In this document: positions 1-11,252 of the stretch, one piece after another
Layout: each line of letters begins with the position of its first letter
Numbering within the stretch: the stretch's first letter is position 1
Source: Phaeoceros laevis
Taxonomy: Eukaryota > Anthocerotophyta > Anthocerotopsida > Notothyladales
Direction of reading: 5' to 3'
Assembly (NCBI GenBank): GCA_049999765.1
Contig: JBNGIQ010008911.1
Coordinates: 1 to 64,000, forward strand
Length of the DNA: 64,000 bases
Program-made: the position numbers and the translations under genes
The notes under the pieces: generated by a model
Databases searched by the model: none
The model's input: the letters and a program-made list of their open reading frames with translations, nothing else
Told to the model about the DNA's origin: nothing

Positions 1-169
1 CATGGTCAATCGGGTAGATTCGGCCGTACCTGGTTGCCTCAGGAATATTCCTTCAAGGTGCCCGTCACCAAGGAAATACTTAGAAAAGAGTACCCGTCGT
101 ATTGGCCATGTGGGGCTGCAACAGGGTTTGGGGTTTCTTTGACTCGTCAAGGAATATGAGGATTTCACG

Positions 170-550
170 ATGCTTAGAGGATTTGGAGGGCATTCCATAC
201 TGCGAGGATTTGGAGGGCAATTCACGCTTGTCACGTGGCACGCGGTCTATGGACTGGAAAATTCTATTACAATGTACCGTAATCCAATCAGGGTAATTGA
301 ATCATGTACAGCACGTTGTTATGCAATTACAACACGTTGTTATACAATTACAACACATTGTAATTGAACCCGCAAGTTGGGCATACACCTCGTCGGATGT
401 CAAATGATCTTACCGAGTCTCGCAAACCCACGCCTGCCATGTGGCGCACGGGCTATGAACTGGGCAATTGAATTACAATGCACTATAATTCAATTAGGGT
501 AATTGAATTACAACACGTTGTAGTTCTATTACAACGCATTGTAATAATTC
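170..550. repeat. Diverged direct repeats with short AT-rich tandem units
   Basis: Segment 224-300 recurs in diverged form at 431-505; both hold a GTGGC...CACG stretch followed by an attacaatg...gggtaattga block. Inside this region, 309-366 is three imperfect 21-bp tandem units built on caacacgttgt, and the unit reappears singly near 510-525. A shorter repeat of gaggatttggagggca is at 176-191 and 204-219. I see no coding potential. Confidence 0.6.
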
Positions 551-554
551 ATGC

Positions 555-1109
555 GTCTGGTCGATCCACGCACAGGAAAGTTATTCTGGCGCCGCATTCC
601 AACTTTGGGCACATTTGCAACCTATAAACAAGGTTAGCGCACAACACTTGGTCACCGACGCTGTTCCGACACCCTGCTCGTCCAATCTCGTGCTCGCATT
701 TTCAACGCACTCTGTCACTGTCTTGATTTGCTAAGGGGCTTGTGTTTCCCTATTAAAGTGATATACCTAGGTCTTCCGGTGATATGAGCTAGTTTTAAAA
801 TGTTCTTCCTTTCGTTTCGCACAACTCTCGTGAAGGCCTGACATAGCAATGCCACATCCTCAAATTGTTACAAACAACCACAAACAAAACAAGTTAGAAA
901 ACACATAATGTCATATTTCTGAGACCAGGTCTCAGATTCAAAATAAAGACACACCACATCTGCAAATCTCTTCTACCTCTGCAAAACCCAACTGCATGGT
1001 TCCAAGCCTCCAACATTTGCAAACCTTTCTGGGCCACCTGTTGGCTTGAACAGTCACTGAACTTATGACCCTGAGCATTCCTTGGTTGTCTCGGTTTGAT
1101 AAGTGTCAA
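555..1109. other. Intergenic, nothing recognised
   Basis: No open frame with protein-like composition on either strand and no recognisable RNA gene or repeat. Confidence 0.5.
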
Positions 1110-1951
1110 TCACTGCTTACAAGTAGTTTTAGAGCTTCTTGATTCTGAGATCTTAAACAAAGCTAATTTCTGCCCCTCCGTAAAATTAGAAATGTTCAAC
1201 GATTCTATGATCCTCTCCATAAACTCACCCACAAAAAAGTTCAATTTGGATATAACAGAATCCAATTCCAAGCTCTCATATAAGTCAAACATAAGTACCA
1301 ACACTTCAAACACTATCTCGAGTCTTGTATATGAGAACCATTCTGTAGAATACACAACAAACAACAAAAGTAAGCAAAAAACCTAATGCCTTGTCTACAA
1401 TATAGCAGCCCTAAAACCTAAAATGGAACCCCAAAGGAGACTGACTACAACACCAACCTACCATATCTGCTCTCAAGTTCACTTCTGTAGGAAACCTTTT
1501 CAGCATCCGATCTGACACATCTTCCTTCAACGAGTTCACTATGAAGGCATGCTTAGGTTGACGGACAATGTTGTCCAGCTCTTCTTTCACCTTATCCTCC
1601 ACACCTTTAAATGCAAAATACCAAATAAGCGAGAATTCCTGTTCGAATTTGATCTCAAAGCATTTGTCAAACTTATGAGGATGCATCTTGACAGCGTCTT
1701 CAAGTGAAATCAACTTCGGTCGAGGAAATGTCATGGTTGATTCCAACCTCGCGTCCTCGTCATCTTCATCGTCTTCTGCCGCCGTAACGGCATACCCACA
1801 AAAATCGCCAAAAGCTCATCTGCCAGCTCCTGGACTGTGGCGGAAAGCCTCAAAAACGATTCTTCGGCGGAACAAGCTCCCCCTCCAAATCATCCAGCAA
1901 TTCCACCTCCACCAGCCTCTTTCGCTTCATCTCCACACAGTTCATCGCCAT
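1110..1951 (-). pseudogene. Broken reading frame of an unidentified protein
   Basis: On the minus strand several frames in succession have protein-like composition. An ATG at 1951 opens about 33 residues rich in K, E and L. A second frame at about 1750-1855 reads like a helical segment. A third, 1411-1790, starts with an acidic run and continues for about 110 residues (FPRPKLISLEDAV, later KVKEELDNIV). A further open stretch lies at 1110-1367. No splice pair cleanly joins the first three, so I read them as one gene broken by indels, though a mis-resolved multi-exon gene is possible. I do not recognise the family. The plus-strand frame across 1688-2005 looks like its antisense shadow. Confidence 0.3.
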
Positions 1952-2379
1952 CGTGTCCAGATCTCGCAGCACAACAAGTCGGTGGGTCGGCGGGTTAGAG
2001 CATGAAGCAAGGTTTCAAAGATAAGCTTAGCTAAGTCCAAAAAATCGACCTAAGGAGCTTTGAGAGGGAAGAGAGATATGCGGAGGGATGTTGGCTTGAG
2101 ACAACTGTTGCACAACAGCCAGCTTTACTGCTTGCCCAAGACAACAAAGTTCATCTGGGCTCTGTTGCTGGCTCCTTAAATGCTGGAGGCGGACCAATCA
2201 GGTGGTTCGGTGCGGATTGCAGGCTATCTGACCTAACCTTTGTTTTAACCTAAAAACTAATTGCGGTTCATTGGTAAACCCAAACTTTAGGTATCCTTCG
2301 GGTTTAGCTTTAGGCCTTAACCTGAGTTCATTAATAAACCCTAGCCTTACAACCTGCGGTCGAAGTCTTCATTTCACTT

Positions 2380-2465
2380 CATTATATTCATCAAACCCAG
2401 GTCCTACTGCGGCATGACACACCATTATATTCATCAAACCCAGGTCCTACTGCGGCATGACACAC
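2380..2465. repeat. Perfect 43-bp tandem duplication
   Basis: 2380-2422 and 2423-2465 are identical over 43 bp and directly adjacent. The unit begins cattatattcatc and ends gcatgacacac. No gene is attached to it. Confidence 0.95.
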
Positions 2466-3971
2466 CGTATCTGCCCGTTTTGTAACGATAAGGCCGGTGT
2501 CACCGGGAGGGCCCCGGTCCCGGCCGGACGCTATACTTGCGATAGCAGGGACCTGCATCGGGTACGCCTACTTGCCAGGGTCACACGGCCATGGTAGCGT
2601 ACACCGGATGCTAGTAGCTCGGCCTTGGGAAATTGCTGGCACTGCTCCTCCGGGGCGGGTGCGTTGCCCCGCCTTCCTTGAATACACAAGCTTGCAACTC
2701 TCCTGCTGTTGTTGTAGCTGCAGGCGCAACCCCTACGGCAGGTGCTGCAGCCGCAAGCAACACTACTGTGGGTTCTTGATCCCCTGCTGCCCCCCTGCGG
2801 CCGATGTTGAACACAATCATCAAGAGCTGCAAATGTACATGTTGAAACATAATTGAAATGCATGCGCAATTGGAACACCATGCGGTTGCGCTATCACAAC
2901 CCTAAACTCGCACCGCAGTGGTAGGGGAGCCCGGCCTACAGTCTCGCCCCGCACCACCTTCGCTTGATCCTTCGCAGCACCGTGCAACACAAACAGACCT
3001 CCAAGGATGAGAAAGGAAAGTGATGAAACGACCGTGAAGCGCTACCATAAGTAGCCCCAGGCTTCCACCACTCAGCAGCACCGGAACGGGGTTCAGATTT
3101 TCAAACCCATTATTTGAATCTCGCGACCCATGCCTGCAAGTTTCGTTTTTAATGCGATGTGAAAAAGGCTTTTACCTTTTTTAACTATGTGAACCATTAA
3201 TGCAGGCAGTCGACGTGCAAGCATCGTTCACGATCTAGGGACTTATTTTATTCTCCCGCCAACTGTTGCCCTTCCTCTCCCACTTCAGTTGGTCTTTCAC
3301 GCCTGTCGTGGGGAGCTGGACAACACTCACGAGCTCGAGGGGAGCATCACCATTACCTGCCATGAGTCCAATTGGATAGCGGTAGCTGGCGGGTTGAATG
3401 CCACTTGGGCGTCTGTAGGAAACTTTGCACATGTTATTTCTTCTGATGTTGTCCCTGCGAAGAAAGACATTGTGCACATCCGGGGTGTAGGATGCTTATG
3501 GGCCAGTACTGACATGGAAAACCAGCCTTAGGACATGGTGCTAGTGGCATAAGTGATATGTACTTCAAAGTTTATCTAATGACCAGCATGAGCTCCTCTA
3601 AAGAAAGCTCCAAAAAAAACTCCCTCGTTACTCCCCTTTACCAGGAGGTTCAGAACTTCATACAATAACCAAGCAAGCAAAACTTGCTGCAAAAGCATCT
3701 CTTTCGTCTCTCTCTTCCGTGGTAGGCCCCCCTTCTTTTACCAGTTTCCCACTAGTGAGTTTAAAGTGTTACCGTGGAAATCCCAACGGCCACCTACCGC
3801 TCGTTAGCCCGATGGCCGGCAATTCAAACACAAGGGGACCCGTCTGAGTGGAGGAGCAAGCACATTGGCATCGCAGGTGGACTCGACGTTGCCCTGGATG
3901 GCACCCAGGCGAGGCTCGAACTCTCGAGCACGGTTCCGCCTCCACGCCTTGAAGTAGGTTAGACGTAGGCT
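2466..3971. other. Intergenic, upstream region of the INCENP-like gene
   Basis: Several 60-120 codon open frames exist on both strands (for example 2531-2881 and 3235-3531), but their composition is arginine/cysteine-rich and unlike the real genes here. The distal part presumably holds the promoter and 5' leader of the gene starting at 3972. I see no clear TATA box. Confidence 0.5.
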
Positions 3972-6900
3972 ATGGAAGAGGCCAGGGTGCTCAACCTGGT
4001 GGAGTCCACGGCTGAGGCCTTCAGTCGACTGGAAGCGGAGTGCAGGCAGCAGGAGTACTTCTTTGTAGAGGCAGCGCTGCGGGCAATTCGCCTGGATATT
4101 CCTGGCTTCCAGTGGAAGAAGCAGGAGGCTGGAAATGGTGAGCACGGCAAGGCTGCTGTTCCACAAGCGGAGCTCATCATCGACCTCGACGATGACGATG
4201 ATGAAGATGCTCCCCAGCACGTGCATCAAGAGGACCAACAAGACGAGCAACATGGCAATGCTGTGGGAGGGGAGGTGGAGGTGGACAAGCACATGGTGGA
4301 ATCGACAGGTTTCCAGGTGAAGGCCGAGGTGGAGAAAACTGCTGCGAAAGAGCAGGACGGAGCTGCGGGGGAAGATGACGGGGGCGTGGGAGAGGGAGGG
4401 GCAACGGGAGTAGGGTTGAGAGAGTTGCGGTCTGAGGAGGACTGTTCTTGCTCTCCCGCCCTGCGGAGGAGTTCGATGTGGGATATTGCGGAAGTGGATG
4501 CTGCAGGAGTAGGGTTAGGTGGTGCAGGAGGACTGGCTGTTGCAATGCGGGAGAAGATGCTGAATTTGCGCGTTTCTTTGGGCCTGGATGTTGTGAACTT
4601 TGATGGCCCGGATCTGGGGCGTGGGTCCTGTCTGCCTCTCAGTCAGCTACCAGGCGCGTTGACAGAAGCCGAGTCTTGTGAGGTGGGGTTGGTGGTAAAA
4701 GCTCCTACCTGCGTGTATATGGTGGAGGGCAGAATGAGTAGGATGGCTTCCAGGGAGTCAGCGGGAACGGTGAAGTTCGCAGTGGAGAGGTTCTCGAAGC
4801 AAGCGTATGTTAGGGATGCCGAGTGCAGTGGCAGACCGGCCTGGCACGATAGGGTTCACAGGACAGATGCAGGTTCGAAGGCAGTGGAAAATGTGGGCAG
4901 GCTGGAGGTTGTGGAGGAGTCTGATGGACTGGAGGGTGTGGAAGACCCGGTGGATTCTGTTATTGCTGCACTGACTGAGCTTTTGGAAGAAAGCGATGCT
5001 GAGCTGGGTGCAGAGGCAGCCTCACAGTCACCTAGAGCCATCAGTTTCCGAGAAAGTGGGGGGATTAGGAATTGCATGGACTGGCAGGGGGTAGGAGGTG
5101 GGAACAGAATGCTTACCAACCCCAGGGAAAGTGCCGGTAGCATGGACTGGCAGGCAGAAGCTGAGAATCCGGAACAAGTGCAGAATGATGTTGATATTGA
5201 TATGTTGCCGCAGGAAGTTACAGTGGCTGATCATCCTCACCCTTTGCTTCTGATGCAAAGCCCGTATGCTGATGACCCATATAACTGTGATGCCTGTGGC
5301 CACGGTGGTGACAGATGGGCGTACCACTGTAATGATTGTGGCTTTGATGTCCACCCGGAATGTGCCACAGGACCAAGTACAGAACAGAAGCCTGCCGAAG
5401 AACGAAGTAATACTCAAGGACAAGAGGATGAGCAGGACGAACACCAGGTCGGATTTATTTGCGATGAAGAGGCTTTAGAACCAGACAGTCATGGGCAAAA
5501 TTATGATACCGATGACGAGGGGCAGTGTAGAGAAAAAGAGGCAGCATGCAGGGGTGGTACATCTCTGCGGTACTCAGGAGCAATTGAAAAAATGTCAGGT
5601 CTTGGGTCATCAGTTCCTATGGATATAGCAGTTACCGTGGGAGACCATCCTCTTGTTTCTGTCGAGCATCCTGCCACAGAACCAGGTGAAGCAGAGAACA
5701 GCGACATTCCAAAGCAGAAGCGTCCGAATGTGGTTGAAAGAGGCAGCATCCGCTCCTTTTTACCTTTTCTGAAGCAACAGCCTGCACCTCCGACTGCAAG
5801 ACCGGTGAAAGTTTGGGCACTCGAGGCTGCACATGCGGTCAGAAGACAGGAGGAGCAGAAAGCGTTGGAAAGGAAGATGAGGAAAGAGTATCAGAAGCTC
5901 CTTAAGGACCAGCAGATGGAAGAGAGGGCTAAGCAGCTTAGGGAGGACGTTAGACAGATGAAAGACTATGCAAGGCAGATGAAGAAGGACGATACACAGA
6001 AGAAGGACAAACGCGTGAACGAGCAGAGGGTGGACAGAGAGAAGCTACCAGAGCAGTCTATGTCATTGCAAGATTCCGATGTAGGGAGCAAGGGTGTTAA
6101 TAAGCTTAGTGTGACTACTGCAACTGAGTGCACATCGAAGAAGAAGCAGTTCACAAGTACAGATAGTACGAAGCTGGTCTTGGCTGATTGCAGCAATACA
6201 TTCAGCAGCGCTCAAGCTAAAGTTAATAGAGTTTTAGAGGCGAAACAAAGGATAGACCTAGAGAAAGCAAGAAAGCTTGAAGAAGACATGAAAAGGAAAG
6301 AGGAGTTGAGGAGGAAGGGGCCAGAGCTTGCAGCCAAGAAAAGAGCTAGGCAGGAAACAGAAAAGAAATACAGGGATGTGAAGCGGAAGACGCTGAAGGA
6401 AACACTACTGCCATACCGAGAAAATATAGAGAAGCAGGTGCAAGTTGAGTTGAAGGATCAGGAAATGGCAGGTACATCAAAGTGTAATGGCCTGAGGGAT
6501 GCAGGGTTAGATGCAAGGCAACCACAACCGGGGGCCCGGGAGGATAAATGCACTCCACAGCCTGGTCTGAGACCACTAGCAGCTTTGGATTTGGGACCTC
6601 AGTCATACGAGATCTCACCTTACCGTGGGTCTAGCGATGATGAAGATGAGGATGAAAATTTGCCGGAAAAACCAATTCCTCTATGGGCCAGGTGCAAGTC
6701 AAACCTTGCACTTCACTGCCACGAGTCGTTTCATTTTTTGTTTGTTTCATTTGTATAGCAAGAAAGATCTGCTTAACTAACTACGTGTTATCTGCTCTGT
6801 TCTCTGGTAGATCGGAGCATTTACTTCCACAACTCATTGCGCAAAGGCACGTCGATCCGGACGAAATTTTCACTAGTGCAAAGACTTGCAGCCTAAAAGA

Positions 6901-7159
6901 AGGTGAGGTCGAGGGCATCGTCAGTTTGATAACTCTGGTACTGCACATTTTATTTAGATGCTGAAGAGTAGCCCCTAAACATATTTCCTGATTTGCAGTC
7001 TTTGCAACGAATGGATCCAAAAAGAAGTCAGACTGGGGAAGGCGCAGCTTCAGTGGTAATTGGCTGGAGGATCGTGTCAGCCGGAAGGAGGAATTGCAGT
7101 ACAAAGAGATGATGGGTTATGCCATCCCTGTGCAGACCATCCCTGAGCACCGCTCCTAA
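3972..7159 (+). CDS. INCENP: INCENP-like chromosomal passenger protein with a DC1 zinc finger
   Basis: Three exons: 3972-6691, 6811-6902 and 6999-7159, all GT-AG with phases that agree, giving about 990 residues. INCENP is the scaffold that binds and activates Aurora kinase in the chromosomal passenger complex; the Arabidopsis homologue is WYRD. The diagnostic part is the C-terminal IN-box: an acidic SSDDEDED stretch, then KPIPLWAR at the exon 1/2 junction, LLPQLIAQ and VDPDEIF in exon 2, and a basic WGRRSFSGNW segment in exon 3. Long charged helices rich in K, E and R span roughly residues 616-690 and 754-826, as in the INCENP helical region. Residues about 420-466 form a DC1 (divergent C1) finger: HPL, CDACG, YHCNDCGFDVHPEC. 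The N-terminal third is acidic and unrecognised. The first ATG in the long frame is used; an upstream coding exon cannot be excluded. Confidence 0.85.
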
Positions 7160-7718
7160 CAGCAAAGCTTTCCTGTTCACTTTTACCTCAAGTGACCAGC
7201 GGACTGTACATTAAGACTGACTGATTTCTAACTCCGTTTCTAGAGGCTGTAACTCATTTTAGAATGCTTCTAGACAACAGAAGATGAGGCACCACTAAGT
7301 TAAAGATAAGGTTCAAAGAGTTTCACCCGGCGGTGATGTGATGGTGAAATGAAAGGAGACTTTGTGATCTACCGTGCTCCAATTTGTGCGATACCGACGG
7401 AATCCCTATTCACACGTGCAGCATATAAGGAGATAAATCGTTGTCCCTTCTACGGGCAACTGCTTCAATTCAGAATTTCAGACCTTCCCCGGATGTTAAG
7501 CAATAAACACACACACATACATACATGCATACAAGAGGATAAATCTTGTCCTTCTACAGTGTGAAACGCAGACCCGTTTGTCGGAATTGTCAGTCAAATC
7601 TCGTGCAGCTAAGATCTCTTGTTCTCGACTCTGGACTCCCATTGCAACTTCGCAGGGAGCAGCAAGGTGGGTAGGGAAATTCTCTGTGATCGCGTTTTCC
7701 TCAGACAAGCAAGCTGCA
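7160..7718. other. Intergenic and Sec61-beta leader
   Basis: Contains the 3' region of the INCENP-like gene, a short CA/TACA microsatellite at about 7508-7533, and the probable 5' leader of Sec61-beta. A possible 5'-UTR intron near 7600-7660 cannot be resolved. Confidence 0.5.
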
Positions 7719-8060
7719 ATGGCGAAAGGGTCGCAGAGTCAAACGGCGTCCTCGGTTCCTCGGGGCGGTTCGGCCGCTGCCGGCTCGGGAGGCCGGCCAG
7801 GGACTTCTGGAGCCCCGCCTCGGGGCTCCGCTGCTGCATCAGGGCTGCGTAGGCGGAGACCTTCCAGCAGCAGCAGCGGAGGTGGTGGTGGCAGCTTTGG
7901 AGGTGGTGGTGGAAACATGCTGCGCTTTTACACAGACGATGCCCCCGGCTTGAAGATTACCCCCACAGTGGTGCTCATCATGAGTCTATGCTTCATTGGC
8001 TTTGTTACGGCCCTGCACGTATTTGGGAAGCTGTACCAGTACAAGTCTGGGGGTGCTTAG
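7719..8060 (+). CDS. SEC61B: Protein transport protein Sec61 subunit beta
   Basis: A 113-residue single-exon protein. It is the small tail-anchored subunit of the Sec61 translocon in the endoplasmic reticulum membrane. The N-terminal 60 residues are Ser/Gly/Pro/Ala-rich and disordered, with an [15 protein letters not shown] segment before the conserved core. The core reads [13 protein letters not shown], then the C-terminal membrane helix (about residues 80-105: [20 protein letters not shown]) and a short YKS tail. The open frame extends upstream to 7578 without an ATG; 7719 is the first ATG and gives the usual family length of about 80-115 residues. Confidence 0.93.
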   Translation: MAKGSQSQTASSVPRGGSAAAGSGGRPGTSGAPPRGSAAASGLRRRRPSSSSSGGGGGSFGGGGGNMLRFYTDDAPGLKITPTVVLIMSLCFIGFVTALHVFGKLYQYKSGGA

Positions 8061-9243
8061 CGGTAGGTCAACTTCCTGCAGTAGACCTGCTTGTGGTCTT
8101 GTTTCTAATTTAGCTGGCCGCAAACGGATCAATTTAGCTTGCCCTTACTCTAGATGGCATGTCCTATATTCTCCTCAAAGCCGGCAATTGTCATGCTTGT
8201 ATCTTAGAAACAACTTATTGAGCCGCCCATGACTCGAGTGGCGAAACAGATGAGTTCCTGCCTTGTGGTTTTCATGAGTAGAAATTGTCAGGTAATAAAT
8301 CAGCTTGGAAATGATGCAGGATTCTGAAGACTTGTGCGATTATGGGCCTCTGAGATATTTGATTACTTCCATTCATTTGGCGTCACACAGATGAAGGGAG
8401 ATCTGAGTTGCAGAGGGCTTATAAGCTTCAGCTGGCTGGAGATGGACGGGGGCCGACTTGCTCAAGCTGCTCATGATGGGATGCCTTACTCAGGAACATT
8501 TTGGTGTTAGATGTTTTTGCTTGAAGGTTTCATCAGGTACGGCAGGCCGCTGAGATCAGGCGCTGGTAGTGTAGTTCGCTTGCAAACCTTGAAGCAAGCC
8601 GTGAGCTGGTCAGGCTGAGAATGGAAGGCTGGTCACTGTCATTAAATGTTGCGGGCTAAGCAGTAGGGTCTGATTGCCTATTGCAACTTATTGCTGCATG
8701 TGGAACCGGGCAGTAAGTGTGGTGCCTCCTTTGTTGACAAGTTGAGTCGTATTCAGAAGAGATGATTTATCAGGTTTTAAGCTACCACACGAGCGTGTGT
8801 TGCATTTCAGTTGAAGCCTGCAGTGGCTGCCAGGGACGTTCTGGTCAGGCACATGAACCTGTTGTAGATGCCCTTTGCTTAGTTAAAGCTTGTCTCATAA
8901 GACCGGAAGGCCTCAATTCTTTTACTAAAAGAATTGTACCTCCCTGCCTTCATGAGCCCAGCACCATCCGAGACTGTGGTTTCCTCCAGGGCTGGTCTCT
9001 AGTCCTGTTGCAACCGCTGGACGCATCTACATTCAATAGATCTACAAATATTGCACAGACGAAGTCCACTGTTTCGACAACCTTTCTTAGGACTTAGTCC
9101 CAAAACCCTACGCAAGTAGACCTGCCGGAAGGGACACCTACTAGGGGGGCACGACTTCAGTCTTGTTGCAAAAGCTGTGTCGTGTGACCTACCTTGTCAT
9201 GTCCGGTTAAATTCTGAATCTACATCGGGCTTACCTCTGTATT
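8061..9243. other. Convergent intergenic region
   Basis: Lies between the 3' ends of Sec61-beta (+) and the BTB gene (-). It presumably holds both 3' UTRs. Open frames are short and without family resemblance. Confidence 0.5.
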
Positions 9244-10824
9244 TTACATGAAATTTGCGTCACTGACAAGCTGAATTCTCATTCTACCAGGAGCTACACA
9301 ACCTACAACAGGATACAGTTCGTCCGACAGGACTTTGGATGGAACATCCCGGACCACCTTTCCGTCGATGGAAAATATACAGGATCGGTTGGTCATGTCT
9401 ATAAGAACCCTAACCCGAGAATACTTTTGCAACTGGCCTTCACAGCGAAACCATGCTTGGTCCCCCCGAGATTTCCCACTCCGTATCACATACCATAACT
9501 TGCCATCCACCATCCTGAGAAGGTGGTCATCGTCTAAGGATTCAATCTTGGGACTTGCGACGCCAATTGTCATGTCGGAAGACCCCTCTTCTACAAAAAC
9601 GTCGAATTCGTATATCCCTGTGGTCTTGTTGATGGCCATGTTGGCCTTAACAACAAACACGCAATGTGGATTCACAAAAGTAGGCTGCCTAGCAGCAACC
9701 ACTGTCCCCTGTTCCAAAATCTCGTAGTACGAGCGGGTTGTTTCGGAAGGAATCCACTTCATGACGTTCATCTCCCCTGCGTGAAGCGCCTGGTAGGATA
9801 GAGCTTCGTCAACCAATCTGGAGGGCCGTATGACACCCAGTGGCTTCACAATCTTCAGCAGAATGAGGGGGTGAATGCACCGTAAAGCCACAACCTTGCT
9901 CCAATCTATCTTACACTTGTTCATGAACGCTCCCACTCTGTCAATCACGACGGAGAGCCCAGGAAGAGGAGAAATTAGCTCAAAGTATGACTTTTCCGAT
10001 GTCTTGAGCGTATCAAAGTGCCTGCGCAACACCTCCTCACCAGGGAAGCAAGATGCCATCACTTGCTCCGCCTCCTCTGAGACCTGGCAAGAGCTCCAGA
10101 GCAGAATATCTCTCAGCCGCAAATACTCCATGAAAGACACCACTGGGACCTCATTCCTACTCTTCGTCTGCTCAAGGTACACCTCCAGAGCTTTCCAGGA
10201 CAGATGCTTCAAATACCTAGCGGAACAACGGCAGTTTCTCAGATGCTCCACAATATGCCGAACCACCTCATCCGAGTACTCCAACTCCCCCGTAAAATCT
10301 AAAGTCCTGGACAGAAGCTCCGCCAAAACCGCAGGATTAGTCACCTGCATCGCCCCTGCTTTGATCCCGCTAGCCACATACTCCTCCAGCTTCTCCAGTA
10401 GCAGAAACCGAGCGGCATGTAGGACCTCGTACCCGATATCCAGGGTCACCTGGTGCTTCACAATTGCCCCGGTATAGAGGAATTCCAGCGTCGGGAGCAA
10501 TGCAGCTGACGTGATATCGGGAAGCGAGATCTCTGTCATCCTCGATTCCGCCATACCATTTGTGAGCATTTGCTTAAGAACTGCAGACCTGGCCAGCAGC
10601 AGCAGCCGGCACGCATGTACTCTCTTGCCGTCCTTGCACACGAATTGGATGTCGCTGTAGGCAGGATCGTTGAGCATAATAAGCAAGTCCTCTTGCACAC
10701 CGAGGCCATCGGGCTGGATCACCAGAGGCACCATGCTGGAGGACCAGCGATTCTCCGGCTCCGGCTCCTGAATAAGCTCAGAATTGCTGCCGGAAAGTGT
10801 GTCCTCCGACTCCATGGCACCCAC
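9244..10824 (-). CDS. BTB/POZ domain protein with C-terminal SPRY-like domain
   Basis: A single-exon 526-residue protein. Residues about 50-155 are a BTB/POZ domain (YSDIQFVCKDGKRVHACRLL, later EFLYTGAI), the fold used to dimerise or to bind Cullin-3. A BACK-like helical region follows (about 160-300), containing RYLKHLSWKALEVYL. The C-terminal 150 residues look like a SPRY domain: TGIYEFDVFVEEG, MTIGVASPKIE, VRVLIDMTNRSCIFSIDGK and a terminal LYPVVGC strand. A Cullin-3 substrate adaptor role is inferred from this architecture; the substrate is unknown. The start is the first ATG of the frame, preceded by about 430 bp before the next gene. Confidence 0.8.
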   Translation of the reverse strand: MGAMESEDTLSGSNSELIQEPEPENRWSSSMVPLVIQPDGLGVQEDLLIMLNDPAYSDIQFVCKDGKRVHACRLLLLARSAVLKQMLTNGMAESRMTEISLPDITSAALLPTLEFLYTGAIVKHQVTLDIGYEVLHAARFLLLEKLEEYVASGIKAGAMQVTNPAVLAELLSRTLDFTGELEYSDEVVRHIVEHLRNCRCSARYLKHLSWKALEVYLEQTKSRNEVPVVSFMEYLRLRDILLWSSCQVSEEAEQVMASCFPGEEVLRRHFDTLKTSEKSYFELISPLPGLSVVIDRVGAFMNKCKIDWSKVVALRCIHPLILLKIVKPLGVIRPSRLVDEALSYQALHAGEMNVMKWIPSETTRSYYEILEQGTVVAARQPTFVNPHCVFVVKANMAINKTTGIYEFDVFVEEGSSDMTIGVASPKIESLDDDHLLRMVDGKLWYVIRSGKSRGDQAWFRCEGQLQKYSRVRVLIDMTNRSCIFSIDGKVVRDVPSKVLSDELYPVVGCVAPGRMRIQLVSDANFM

Positions 10825-11252
10825 ACCTGCTGGAGGCGTTCAGCGCAATCCTTCAGCTCGCCGCCAAGGCGGCTTGGCGGCCAGCCGAAGATTAGCGGCG
10901 CGCCTAGAGCGTCACTCGCGCGTAAGCGGAAGAGTTCAGTCAAAGTGGCAGTCCACATCAGTCACGAGTGAGCGGATATTGAACAGACCGTACAGAGTGC
11001 AGCAGCTTGGAGGGTTGAAACTGGCGGAAACTTCCGGAACTTCACTGGTTAACCTTACGTGGGCATCATAGTTCTAGTTCTAGGATGCGAAGTTTCTGCA
11101 GACGAGCTGCTTGTTGCTCCTGCCCGGTGGCGTGGTGAGCACATGCAGATGTGTGTGACAGTGCAAACGTGGTGAATTTGATCCTTTGGCGGCAGCAGGT
11201 AAGCATTTCTGCCCAACGTAGAACCACACACAACCTTGCTAGCCCTTCTACC
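10825..11252. other. Intergenic: BTB upstream region and PPR-DYW 3' region
   Basis: Contains the upstream region of the minus-strand BTB gene and the 3' end of the minus-strand PPR-DYW gene. No other feature recognised. Confidence 0.5.

Noticed and set aside
1688-2005. Plus-strand Ser/His-rich open frame
   Set aside because: It is the antisense of the minus-strand gene-like frames (the serine run mirrors the acidic GAA/GAT run), so I treat it as a shadow.
2531-2881. Minus-strand Cys/Arg-rich open frame
   Set aside because: Composition reflects GC-rich DNA; no motif or family pattern and several competing frames.
7578-7718. N-terminal extension of Sec61-beta
   Set aside because: The frame starts at TTG, not ATG; the first ATG at 7719 gives the normal family length.
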